A DNA stretch of 8,930 nucleotides from Candidatus Bipolaricaulota bacterium (GTDB taxonomy: Bacteria; Bipolaricaulota; Bipolaricaulia; Bipolaricaulales; Bipolaricaulaceae): NCBI GenBank assembly GCA_021129895.1, contig JAJOKL010000056.1, positions 1 to 8,930 on the forward strand. Direction: 5' to 3'. Positions 1-6,867 of this stretch are shown in pieces (position 1 is the stretch's first letter; every line of letters starts with the position of its first letter). The translations under genes were made by a program, and so were the position numbers. The notes under the pieces were generated by a model, which saw only the letters and a list, made by a program, of their open reading frames with translations, did not search any database and was not told the origin of the DNA.

Positions 1-217
1 AGTTTCTGAAGGCGGCGCAGAGGTGGCAGTACTATTACGATGTGGAACGCCCGCAGTTTGGAGTCGGGATGGGAGGGAAGAGCCCGTTGGGGAAGTTACG
101 GGAGTTGGGATGGGATCTGCCTGATGAGTTCAGGTGTTTTTCCGGTGGTGCTCCTAGATGAGGTGGCCATGGTGTAGGCTGTGGAGGGGGTCACGATGTG
201 TTGGCCTACTACCGACA
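1..217 (+). mobile_element. Right-hand end of a probable insertion sequence (partial)
   Basis: The left edge holds the end of a transposase gene, followed by about 56 bases without a convincing gene. IS elements with DDE integrase-type transposases usually end within tens of bases of the transposase stop. Read on the minus strand from 217, the sequence begins TGTCGGTAGTAGGCCAACA, and a TGT start is common for such inverted repeats. The left end lies outside the window, so neither an inverted-repeat match nor a target duplication can be tested. The boundary at 217 is therefore a guess. It would abut the Shine-Dalgarno site of the ROK gene. Confidence 0.35.
3..161 (+). CDS. Integrase-type transposase, C-terminal fragment
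   Basis: An open frame enters from the left edge and ends in TGA at 159-161, giving about 52 residues. The segment WQYYYDVERPQ followed by GMGGKSPLGKLREL matches the pattern at the C-terminal end of rve/DDE integrase-core transposases (Y-Y-N-x-x-R-P-H, then a glycine, then a K-T/S-P-x-x-x-L motif), as in IS481-like and IS3-like families. In such proteins this segment lies just after the catalytic glutamate, which is outside the window. The exact IS family cannot be decided. It is probably the intact end of a gene cut by the window edge rather than a pseudogene, but this cannot be checked here. Confidence 0.65.
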   Translation, partial: FLKAAQRWQYYYDVERPQFGVGMGGKSPLGKLRELGWDLPDEFRCFSGGAPR

Positions 218-223
218 AGGAGG
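217..223 (+). promoter_or_regulatory. Shine-Dalgarno site of the ROK-family gene
   Basis: AAGGAGG lies four bases before the ATG at 228. This near-perfect site favours 228 over the in-frame GTG at 198, which has only a weaker purine stretch (GGAGGGGG at 183-190) ahead of it. Confidence 0.75.
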
Positions 224-227
224 AAGC

Positions 228-1613
228 ATGGACGGGCTCGGAATGTTTCAGCCACAGGTGAAGCCTCAACTGGGTGGAGAGATCGTGCCGGCCGCCTTGA
301 TGGGAAGGGCCGCCAAGGTAGCGGCCCAGGAGAACGATACCCACTTGGCCATCGCCTTAGAGAGACCGGACGGAAGCGTCTCCCGCCAGGCTATCCCCCT
401 GTTTCCCCCAGCACACCCACTAACCAACGTCAACCCGCTTCTGGCCGAACGGGCGTTCAAGTTCTTCCTGTGGCAGCGCGGCGGGCACAAAGCGTATGTG
501 GGAAGCCCGGAAGAGATCGGAAGGCACATCCAAAAGCTCTACTCCTCAGACGGGGCCAGGGCGTTCGACGCGTGCATGATGGAGGAGATCTATGGCGAGC
601 CGTTTCAGGTGGTCCCTTGCGGTCTCGAGGAAGTACCCCCAGCCCGTGAACGCTTTCGGCCTTTGGGAGGGCATCTTGACGGCTACCGAATCGGGTTCGA
701 TCTAGGGGCCTCCGACATCAAAGTGGCAGCAGTAGTCGATGGAGAGCCCATCTTCAGCGATGAGATCATCTGGGAACCGACCCGTGAGCCAGATCCAGCT
801 TACCATTACCAGTATATCTTGACAGCGCTCAAACGCGCCGCCGCACATTTGCCTCGGGTGGACGCCATCGGGGGCAGTGCCGCTGGGGTATACGTGGACA
901 ACCGGGTGCGGGTAGCCTCTCTGTTTCGCGGGGTGCCCAAGGAACGCTACGCCAAGGTAAGGGACCTCTTCGTCAGGTTGGGCGAGGAGATGGGGGTTCC
1001 CCTGGTCATCGTGAACGATGGCGAGGTGGCTGCCCTGGCCGGAGCTCTTTCACTGGGAGTGACCGGGCTTCTAGGCATCGCCATGGGCTCGAGCGAGGCG
1101 GCGGGCTACGTCACCCCCGCTGGCACCATCACCGGCTGGCTCAACGAACTCGCCTTCGCACCTATCGATTACTCCCTCACTGCCCCGATGGATGAATGGT
1201 CCGGAGACCGGGGCTGCGGTGCCTCCTACCTCTCCCAGCAGGCGGTGTTCCGGCTGGCCGCTGAGGCAGGACTGGAGCTCCCCGCAGGGGTGTCCAACGC
1301 CCAACAGCTCCGGGCCGCCCAGGAGGCCTTTTCACAGGGGGACCCCAGGGCGAAGGGGATATGGCAGACGCTCGGGATCTACACCGGCTATGCCCTCGCC
1401 CACTACCTGAACTTCTATGAGGCCACACATGTTCTCCTTTTAGGCCGAGTGACCTCCGGACGGGGCGGAGAGCTGATCCTGAAGTGGGCCAAGAAAGTGC
1501 TGGAGACCGAGTTCCCCGAGCTCCACTCCTGGGTAGACCTGCACCTTCCTGACGAAAGGTACCGCCGGGTGGGTCAGGCCATCGCCGCCGCCAGCCTCCC
1601 TTCACTGGACTGA
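228..1613 (+). CDS. ROK-family (sugar-kinase-like) protein with unusual N-terminal domain
   Basis: The product is a 461-residue predicted cytosolic protein. From about residue 152 to the end (about 310 residues, the usual ROK length) it has the ASKHA/ROK fold signatures. The phosphate-1 loop is IGFDLGASDIKVA with D158. VNDGEVAALAG contains D264, at the place of the catalytic Asp of ROK sugar kinases. GIAMGSSEAAGYV is a phosphate-2-like loop from 283. GDRGCGASYLS around C330 resembles the end of the ROK zinc motif, but the other cysteines of that motif are absent. Residues 1-151 are not the winged-helix domain of ROK repressors and I do not recognise them. They include a tryptophan-rich stretch (FKFFLWQRGGHKAYVG). 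The substrate is unknown and kinase activity is inferred only from the fold. The gene is convergent with the hydrogenase operon and no functional link is evident. Confidence 0.8.
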   Translation: MDGLGMFQPQVKPQLGGEIVPAALMGRAAKVAAQENDTHLAIALERPDGSVSRQAIPLFPPAHPLTNVNPLLAERAFKFFLWQRGGHKAYVGSPEEIGRHIQKLYSSDGARAFDACMMEEIYGEPFQVVPCGLEEVPPARERFRPLGGHLDGYRIGFDLGASDIKVAAVVDGEPIFSDEIIWEPTREPDPAYHYQYILTALKRAAAHLPRVDAIGGSAAGVYVDNRVRVASLFRGVPKERYAKVRDLFVRLGEEMGVPLVIVNDGEVAALAGALSLGVTGLLGIAMGSSEAAGYVTPAGTITGWLNELAFAPIDYSLTAPMDEWSGDRGCGASYLSQQAVFRLAAEAGLELPAGVSNAQQLRAAQEAFSQGDPRAKGIWQTLGIYTGYALAHYLNFYEATHVLLLGRVTSGRGGELILKWAKKVLETEFPELHSWVDLHLPDERYRRVGQAIAAASLPSLD

Positions 1614-1628
1614 ACCCCTAAATGAGAA

Positions 1629-1650
1629 CGGGGGCCCGGTTGGGCCCCCG
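1629..1650. terminator. GC-rich hairpin between convergent genes, probable bidirectional terminator
   Basis: CGGGGGCCC, loop GGTT, GGGCCCCCG form a perfect 9-bp stem with a 4-base loop in the 74-base gap between the ROK gene stop (1613) and the mbhN stop (1688). On the minus strand it is followed by TTCTCATTT, a modest T-rich tail, so it suits the end of the mbh operon best. On the plus strand there is no T run, so termination of the ROK transcript there is less sure. Confidence 0.7.
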
Positions 1651-1687
1651 CTCCCAGGAGGAGTCAAGCGGGAAGGAGGGAGGTGAG

Positions 1688-2080
1688 TCACTCCACGACC
1701 AGGTTCTCCGAGAACCGGTCGTAGTCGGCAAGTAGAAAATCCTCGCTCATCGAAAGCGCATCCACCGGACAGGCGTCCACACACTGGGAACAGAACGTGC
1801 AGCGAGCCACATGAATCCGGATCTTCTTCTCCTCCGGCTTGAACTTGATCACGCTCGCCGGACACACCCGAATGCACAGCTGGCAGCCGATGCACTTCTC
1901 TCGATCATAGGCGAGCTTCCCCCGGAATTTTGGGGGGACCTGGATCGGGGGATGGATCCGGGCCCGCCCCTCCTCCACCTTCTTGAGGAGGCCGGTCACG
2001 CTCCGGGGCATGTATTTGACCGGAAACCGGTTGGTCACCGGCCGGGTGAGGAGCTGCGATAACAGGGTCTTCAGGATCAT
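1688..2080 (-). CDS. mbhN: MbhN-like 2x[4Fe-4S] ferredoxin subunit of membrane-bound hydrogenase
   Basis: This 130-residue NuoI-like subunit is expected to receive electrons from ferredoxin and pass them to the proximal cluster of the small subunit. It has two complete [4Fe-4S] motifs: C63-x2-C66-x2-C69-x3-C73-P (CIGCQLCIRVCP) and C94-x2-C97-x2-C100-x3-C104-P (CTFCSQCVDACP). The first 50 residues are basic and proline-rich, fitting the arm that docks on the membrane subunit. There is no transmembrane segment. The ATG at 2078-2080 overlaps the stop of the NuoH-like gene by 4 nt, so translation is probably coupled. It is the last gene of the operon and is followed by the hairpin at 1629-1650. 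Length matches the Mbh/Ech-type ferredoxin subunits. NuoI of complex I is the paralogue to exclude, and the gene order favours Mbh. Confidence 0.88.
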   Translation of the reverse strand: MILKTLLSQLLTRPVTNRFPVKYMPRSVTGLLKKVEEGRARIHPPIQVPPKFRGKLAYDREKCIGCQLCIRVCPASVIKFKPEEKKIRIHVARCTFCSQCVDACPVDALSMSEDFLLADYDRFSENLVVE

Positions 2081-3069
2081 CCCACCACCGCCTTGTCCAG
2101 GACGAGGAGCAATAGCCCCGCCAGGGCGACCGCCGTGAGGGGGATCCAGAACCCGCGGGCGATCTGGTCCACCTTCAGCCGGGCGAACGCCACCCGCACC
2201 GTGGTCACCGCGGCGAACATCACCACGAACATCTTCAGGAAGAAGAACGCCACATCCAGGATCTGCCCCCCGATGCCCCCGATCCCGAGCGGTCCGGAGA
2301 TCCCATAGGGGATGAACAGCGCCACCACCAGAGCGGCCATGGCTATCGTCTTTATCGCGTCAGCGAGGTAGAACAGGGCCAGGTTGACCCCGGAGTACTC
2401 CACCATCAGCCCTCCGGCGATCTCGGTCTCTGCCTCCGGGATGTCAAACGGGATCTTCGAGAGCTCGGCCGGAGTAACCACAAGCAACGCCACCAGAAGC
2501 AGCGCGAGGCCCAGCACCCCCAACGGGCCCACCTGCGCCCATAGGGGCTGGGCGGCCAGGGTGGCCAGGGAAAAGGCCGGCCCTGCCCCCAGTCCCGCCA
2601 CCCGCCAGGCTAGGGCCACTATCACCACCGCCAACGGGAACTCATAGGACATGAGCATCACCAGCTCGCGCTGGGCACCCACCACCCCGTAGGGGGATCC
2701 GGAGGCGAAGCCCCCCAGGGCCATGGCGATGGCGGGCAGGGCCAAAAGATATAGCACCACGATCACGTCGCCGTAGCCGGACAGGACCGGCTTAAACGGC
2801 CCCACCGGCAGGTACAGGAGCACGGTGCCCGCCGCCACCAGCGCCAGAAACGGCATCAGGTTGAACACCCACCGGACCGCCGTCCTGGGAACCACCGTCT
2901 CCTTCACCAACAGCTTCCCCAGGTCCAGGAACGGCTGCCGGATGGGGGGGCCGATCCGCCCCTGCATCCTCGCGGCCAGCTTCCGATCAAAGCCCTTGTA
3001 GACCAGGGCGAGAAGGGTTCCCCCAAATAGCACCAGCGCCCCCTGCCACAACGCGCTTACCGCACTCAT
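2077..3069 (-). CDS. mbhM: MbhM-like membrane subunit (NuoH/complex I subunit 1 family)
   Basis: This 330-residue polytopic membrane protein anchors the hydrogenase module and couples its redox chemistry to the ion-translocating membrane arm. NuoH-family signatures are clear. ARMQGRIGPP with the following FLDLGKLLVKE (about residues 33-57) is the quinone-site loop of complex I, here in a hydrogenase. QRELVMLMSYEFPL is at 133-146. PFDIPEAETEIAGG and MVEYSG are at about 207-227, with the conserved acidic residues of the E-channel. About eight hydrophobic segments are visible. The start is ATG at 3067-3069, which overlaps the mbhL stop by 4 nt. The frame stays open upstream to 3333, but that stretch is a shadow of mbhL. 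The length is normal for the family. Confidence 0.9.
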   Translation of the reverse strand: MSAVSALWQGALVLFGGTLLALVYKGFDRKLAARMQGRIGPPIRQPFLDLGKLLVKETVVPRTAVRWVFNLMPFLALVAAGTVLLYLPVGPFKPVLSGYGDVIVVLYLLALPAIAMALGGFASGSPYGVVGAQRELVMLMSYEFPLAVVIVALAWRVAGLGAGPAFSLATLAAQPLWAQVGPLGVLGLALLLVALLVVTPAELSKIPFDIPEAETEIAGGLMVEYSGVNLALFYLADAIKTIAMAALVVALFIPYGISGPLGIGGIGGQILDVAFFFLKMFVVMFAAVTTVRVAFARLKVDQIARGFWIPLTAVALAGLLLLVLDKAVVG

Positions 3070-4340
3070 ATTCCGCCCCCGTGATCCACGACCCGTGACG
3101 CGTAACGCGTAACGCGTGACCGGATCCTCTCGGTTTTTTCTCGGGATAGCGCGAGGAGCTCTTCTTTCCACACCAGCTCGTCCCGTCCGTTCCGTACCAG
3201 GTGCACCCGATCCATGCAGCACATGCAGGGGTCGATGGAGGCGGCGATGATGGGGATGTCGGCGATCTCCTGATCCCGGAACATGGGCACCCAGGACATG
3301 AGGTTGGAGTAGGTAGGGGCCTTCACCTTCCACACCACCGGCGCCTCCTTGTCCGCCTCCAAGCGGATGTAGTGAATCACCTCGCCCCGGGGCGCTTCAT
3401 GCCTGCCGATCCCCTCCCCTTCGGCCTTCTTGAGCTGGGCGAGGAGCGCCGGCACCTTGGGGATGGAGGTGATCTCCCCCTCCGGCATGTCCTCCAGACA
3501 CCGCTCGATGATGTCCATGGACTGAGCCACCTCCAGGAGGCGCACGATGATCCGATCGTACACGTCCCCCCGGACTTCCGTGCCGTAGTCCTCCGGGGTG
3601 ATGGCCTTGACCCCGAAATCCCCGTACACCAGGTACGGCCAGTCCTGGCGCACGTCCTTCCTTAGCCCCGAGGCCCGGGCGGTGGGCCCCACCGCACACA
3701 GGGCCTCCGCCTCCTCGGGGGTGAACACCCCCACGTCCCTGGTGCGGGCCTCCACCGAGGCATCGCGCAGGAACCGCTCCGCCAGCTCCTCAAACAGGCC
3801 TCGATAGTAACGGAGCATCTCCTGGATCTTGGGGTACTGCTCCGGGGCGATGTCCCGCCGCACCCCGCCGAAGATGGGGATGGCGTAGTCGACCCGGTTC
3901 CCGGTGAGCTCCTCCAGGATGTCCATCACCCGCTCCCGCACCTTCCAGGTGAGGTGGAGCAAGGTGTCGAATCCCAGCTCGTGGGCCGCCACCCCCGCCC
4001 ACAGGAGGTGGGAATGGATCCGCTCCAGCTCGGAAACGATCACCCGGATGTACTGGGCCCGGGGCGGGACCTCGATCCCGGCCGCGACCTCCACCGCCTG
4101 GGTTAGGGCGATGGGGTGGGAGATGGAGCAGATGCCGCAGATCCTCTCTGCCAGGTACAACACCTGGATCAGGTTGCGCTCCATCCCCATGAACTCGATC
4201 CCCCGGTGGGCGAAGCCGGGCTTTACGTCGACCCCTACGATCCTCTCCCCCTCCACCTGGAAGGTGAACCGGATCGGCTCCTTCAGGGCCGGGTGGACCG
4301 GCCCGATGGGGACCTCGAACGTCTTCTCTAGCTCACGCAT
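3066..4340 (-). CDS. mbhL: Group 4 [NiFe]-hydrogenase large (catalytic) subunit, MbhL-like
   Basis: This 424-residue homologue of NuoD carries the NiFe active site for reduction of protons to H2. Both cysteine pairs that bind NiFe are present: ERICGICS with C68 and C71, and DPCMCCMDR with C372 and C375. This separates it from NuoD and from the sulfur-reducing Mbx/Mbs paralogues, which lack a full set. Other conserved segments are the N-terminal PIGPVHPALKEP, GFAHRGIE (43-50), and ELERIHSHLLW (104-114). By analogy with HycE, the region after R378 may be removed by a maturation protease. The last 17 residues or so (from about 408) are translated from a short tandem repeat. The ATG at 4338-4340 follows AGGAG and lies 8 nt inside the end of mbhK. 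Hydrogenase maturation genes are not in the window. Confidence 0.93.
   Translation of the reverse strand: MRELEKTFEVPIGPVHPALKEPIRFTFQVEGERIVGVDVKPGFAHRGIEFMGMERNLIQVLYLAERICGICSISHPIALTQAVEVAAGIEVPPRAQYIRVIVSELERIHSHLLWAGVAAHELGFDTLLHLTWKVRERVMDILEELTGNRVDYAIPIFGGVRRDIAPEQYPKIQEMLRYYRGLFEELAERFLRDASVEARTRDVGVFTPEEAEALCAVGPTARASGLRKDVRQDWPYLVYGDFGVKAITPEDYGTEVRGDVYDRIIVRLLEVAQSMDIIERCLEDMPEGEITSIPKVPALLAQLKKAEGEGIGRHEAPRGEVIHYIRLEADKEAPVVWKVKAPTYSNLMSWVPMFRDQEIADIPIIAASIDPCMCCMDRVHLVRNGRDELVWKEELLALSREKTERIRSRVTRYASRVVDHGGGI
3095..3120. repeat. (ACGCGTA)3 short tandem repeat inside the 3' end of mbhL
   Basis: ACGCGT occurs at 3098-3103, 3105-3110 and 3112-3117, exactly 7 bases apart, flanked by GTG on the left and GTGAC on the right. 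Each unit is self-complementary, so the block looks like part of a small dispersed intergenic repeat. It is read in frame as the C-terminal residues of mbhL (S-R-V-T-R-Y-A-S-R-V). Whether other copies exist in the genome cannot be seen here. Confidence 0.75.
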
Positions 4341-4857
4341 TCCGCTCCTCCCACTTGACGGCCCGCTTCACGAACTTTTCAAGCTCCGGTTCGTCCACCC
4401 TCCAGGGATGGACCTCCATGTCCTCGGGCAGGAACAGGTGGCGGGAGTCCGGGATCCCGGAGAACTCGATCCCCAGGAACTCGATCTTCTCCCGTTCTGT
4501 GGTCTGGGCCCCGGGAATGATCCCGCAGATGGAGGGCACCACCGGGTCCGTCTTGGGCACGGAGAGCTTCAAGGTCACCAGCACCTCCCCGCCCTCGGTG
4601 CCGAAGCCCACGGTGAAGTGATACAGGAGCTCGATCTCCTCCCCGCAGTCGGCCCCGGAGATGATGGAGACGTGCAAGGGCCCCAAATCCTTTAAGGTCC
4701 GCGCCGCCTGGAGCAGCACGTCGCGGTCGATTGCGCCCCACACCTCCTCGATGGTGCGAGGGGACTTGACCCCCACGCTGCGGGTGCGGATCTCCGGGGC
4801 CCGCAGGCGATCCCCCAACGCCTCTTTGAGCGCGGTCAACACTGCCTGGGCGTTCAT
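4333..4857 (-). CDS. mbhK: MbhK-like subunit (NuoC / 30-kDa complex I subunit family)
   Basis: This 174-residue soluble subunit contacts the large subunit and helps to shape the hydrogenase module. It is NuoC-like. The C-terminal half contains TTEREKIEFLGIEFSG and then LFLPEDM (about residues 119-147), which match the NuoC signature (E-R-E-x-x-D-x-x-G-I-x-F-x-G, then L-x-L-P-x-x-W). The N-terminal half has the usual alpha-beta domain, with GGEVLVTLKLSVPKTDPVVPS in its core. No metal ligands or membrane helices are seen. The ATG at 4855-4857 overlaps the preceding stop by 4 nt. The frame is open to 4941 but earlier starts would lie inside mbhJ. Separate NuoC-like and NuoD-like genes are the Mbh arrangement, unlike the fused HycE. 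Confidence 0.87.
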   Translation of the reverse strand: MNAQAVLTALKEALGDRLRAPEIRTRSVGVKSPRTIEEVWGAIDRDVLLQAARTLKDLGPLHVSIISGADCGEEIELLYHFTVGFGTEGGEVLVTLKLSVPKTDPVVPSICGIIPGAQTTEREKIEFLGIEFSGIPDSRHLFLPEDMEVHPWRVDEPELEKFVKRAVKWEERNA

Positions 4858-5330
4858 ACCGGCTCCCCCGCCTCCAGCCGCTCCAATTTCGCCACCGCCT
4901 TCACCACCCCGTCGATGATCGCCTCCGGCCTGGGGGGACAACCCGGCACGTACACGTCCACCGGCACGATCTCATCCACCGGACCCAGCACGTTGTAGGA
5001 CTCATAGAACACCCCGGAAGAGCAGCCGCAGCCGCCCACCACCACCACCGTCCAGGTCAGGTAATCCCCGAGGAACCCCGAATGGAACGCCCTCAACGCC
5101 TCCAGTGCCGGGCGCAGGCCTTGCAGGAACCCCCAGTACAGGTGGTGGCCGCCGACATGGGCCCCTTCCGGGGCCGCCTCGCCGGACAGGAACGGGGCAT
5201 CCTGGTCCGTCCCCGCCTTGTAGGGGCGCCGGCCCAGCCGCCAAAACTGCCACCCGAAGAACGCCACCCCAGCCGCCAGGGCCAGCCATATCAGCGGACT
5301 CCAGTACCCTTGCCCGGTAACCAGCCTCAT
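4854..5330 (-). CDS. MbhI-MbhJ chimera: linker membrane subunit fused to C-terminal half of the small (NuoB-like) subunit
   Basis: The frame is 158 residues long and has two unlike halves. Residues 1-98 look like MbhI, the membrane linker between the antiporter and hydrogenase modules: a hydrophobic helix at about 10-32, a polar loop, an amphipathic helix at about 67-82, then the start of a second helix (HSGFLGDYLTWTVVVV). Residues 99-158 are the C-terminal third of a NuoB/MbhJ small subunit: GGCGCSSGVFYESYN, then PVDVYVPGCPPRPEAI. C101 and C131 fit the third and fourth ligands of the proximal [4Fe-4S] cluster. The first two ligands and about 90 residues before them are missing. The join is at the (GTG)4 codons, 5037-5048. 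A start at 5330, one base after the mrpD stop, is the only sensible one. This is a deletion or an assembly collapse. As given, the protein could not hold a normal proximal cluster. Confidence 0.8.
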   Translation of the reverse strand: MRLVTGQGYWSPLIWLALAAGVAFFGWQFWRLGRRPYKAGTDQDAPFLSGEAAPEGAHVGGHHLYWGFLQGLRPALEALRAFHSGFLGDYLTWTVVVVGGCGCSSGVFYESYNVLGPVDEIVPVDVYVPGCPPRPEAIIDGVVKAVAKLERLEAGEPV

Positions 5331-5331
5331 C

Positions 5332-6867
5332 TCATCCCCCTAGCACCGCCGCCAGGTATAGGTCCCGGCCCTCCCACAGCGCCCGGGCCGCCGGGGTCAC
5401 CAGGTGCTCCACGAAGAACCCCGGCGCCAGGCCCATGGCCAGGATCACCGCCGCCAAGATCCCCATGGCCACCAACATCCCCACTGGGGCGGGCTCGGCC
5501 TCTCGCATCTTCGGCCCCAGGAACACCCCCTGGAAGGCGCGGGCGAACACGGCGAGGAGCAAGATGGAGCCCAGCACCGCCACGGCGGTCAAAAGTGGTG
5601 ACAGCCGGAAGCTCGACTCGTAGATGAGCAGCTTGGAAGCGAACCCATTAAAAGGCGGGATCCCGGCCAGGGCCAGGGCACCGAGGAAGAAGAAGCCCCC
5701 GGTCCACTTGAGATCGTGCCCGAGCCCCCCCAGGGCGGTGAGGTCCTTGGTCCCGGCCGCCCGCCGTACCACCCCGGCGGCCAACATGAGCAGGCCCACC
5801 GTGGCTGCGTCGTTCATCATGTGGAAGATGCCCCCCTGCATCGCCACCAGCCCGAAATCCGGCCGGGAGGCCAGGGCCACCAGCCCCACCCCCAGCAACA
5901 TGTAGCCGATCTGGGATACCGCCCCGTAAGCGATCAGCCGGCCCAGGTCCCGCTGCAGGACCGCCATCAGCACCGCCACCAGCAGGGTCAAGGTGCCCAA
6001 GGAAACCACCAGCCAGCCCACCGCCGGCGCGGCCAGGACGCCGCCGAACAGGGTGAACAGCACCCGCCACAGCCCATACAGGGAGGCCTGGGTATTGGCC
6101 ACCAGCACCATGGCCGCCTGGGCCGGGGCTTCCCCATAGGCGTCCGGGGCCCACATGTGAGCCGGCACCGCCCCCGCCTTCATGAGCAGCCCCCCCAAAA
6201 GCAGCCCCAGGGCGATCTTGTCAAGCTGGCTCCCCCCGATCTTGGAGGAAAGGTAAGCGATGTTGAGCGCCCCGTACTGCCCGTACAGGATCGCCACCGC
6301 CAGGAGCACGAGTAGCCCCCCCACGGTGTACAGGGCCATGGTCTTGAACGCCGCCTCCGCCGGGCGGGATTCCCAAGTGCGATAGCCGATCAAGGCGCAG
6401 GCGGCGATGCTGGTGATCTCCAAGAACACGAAGAAGTTGAACATGTCCCCGGTGTACTCCATGCCCAGCATCCCCGCCCACAGGAGGAAGAACAGGGTCA
6501 TGGCCAGGGGCTTCCCCTGGTCCTCCTTGAGGAACTGGAACGCATAGATCAGGGAGGCGAGGCCCACCAAGGCGGAGATGAGCCCCATGAAGGCGGACAT
6601 CCCGTCCACGGTGAGCGTGATGCGGATGGGAAATCCACCTGGGGCCACCGTCTGGGCCGGGGAGGTGGCCCCCAGGGTGTACACCACCACCCCGGTGGAC
6701 AACACCTGGACGGCCAGGGCGATGACCATGGCACAGGTGAACGCGCCCACCGCCGCGGCCCACATGTCCCGCAGCCTCTTGTGGACCTTGGCGAAGATGG
6801 GCAGGGCGAACGCCCCCAGCAGGGGCACGGCGATCGCCAGAATCGGCAGATGCGTTCCCAAACTCAT
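5332..6867 (-). CDS. mbhH: MbhH-like antiporter subunit (MrpD/NuoN/NuoM family)
   Basis: This 511-residue polytopic membrane protein (about 14 helices) is the ion-translocating subunit of the Mrp-like module. Key residues visible are E150 in FFVFLEITSI, K230 in LLMKAGAVPAHMWAPDAYGEAP, H349 in GIFHMMNDAATVGLLM, and K412 in GIPPFNGFASKLLI. These correspond to the conserved Glu, the TM7 Lys and the TM12 Lys of proton-pumping Nuo/Mrp subunits. Two positions where many relatives have Lys are Q260 (NTQASLYGLWR) and V357 (within MNDAATVGLL). The ATG at 6865-6867 overlaps the mrpC stop by 4 nt. The length is normal for MrpD, and no C-terminal MrpA extension is present. MrpD of a free-standing antiporter is the alternative, but the gene order supports Mbh. 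Confidence 0.9.
   Translation of the reverse strand: MSLGTHLPILAIAVPLLGAFALPIFAKVHKRLRDMWAAAVGAFTCAMVIALAVQVLSTGVVVYTLGATSPAQTVAPGGFPIRITLTVDGMSAFMGLISALVGLASLIYAFQFLKEDQGKPLAMTLFFLLWAGMLGMEYTGDMFNFFVFLEITSIAACALIGYRTWESRPAEAAFKTMALYTVGGLLVLLAVAILYGQYGALNIAYLSSKIGGSQLDKIALGLLLGGLLMKAGAVPAHMWAPDAYGEAPAQAAMVLVANTQASLYGLWRVLFTLFGGVLAAPAVGWLVVSLGTLTLLVAVLMAVLQRDLGRLIAYGAVSQIGYMLLGVGLVALASRPDFGLVAMQGGIFHMMNDAATVGLLMLAAGVVRRAAGTKDLTALGGLGHDLKWTGGFFFLGALALAGIPPFNGFASKLLIYESSFRLSPLLTAVAVLGSILLLAVFARAFQGVFLGPKMREAEPAPVGMLVAMGILAAVILAMGLAPGFFVEHLVTPAARALWEGRDLYLAAVLGG

Noticed and set aside
100..227. A sigma-70 promoter for the ROK gene
   Set aside because: No convincing -35/-10 pair with proper spacing is visible before 228.
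198..230. GTG at 198 as the start of the ROK-family protein
   Set aside because: The ATG at 228 has AAGGAGG at ideal spacing; the ten extra residues from 198 have weaker support and may lie within an IS end.
3070..3333. N-terminal extension of the NuoH-like protein up to 3333
   Set aside because: This stretch is the shadow of mbhL in another frame; the ATG at 3069 overlaps the mbhL stop and starts a normal NuoH N-terminus.
5037..5049. The (ACC)4 run as a functional microsatellite
   Set aside because: It is too short to call a repeat locus on its own; it is recorded only as the probable breakpoint of the MbhI-MbhJ fusion.
5082..6315. Long plus-strand open frames opposite mbhH and mbhI/J
   Set aside because: They have Pro/Arg/His-rich, low-complexity translations typical of antisense shadows in GC-rich DNA and no recognisable domain.
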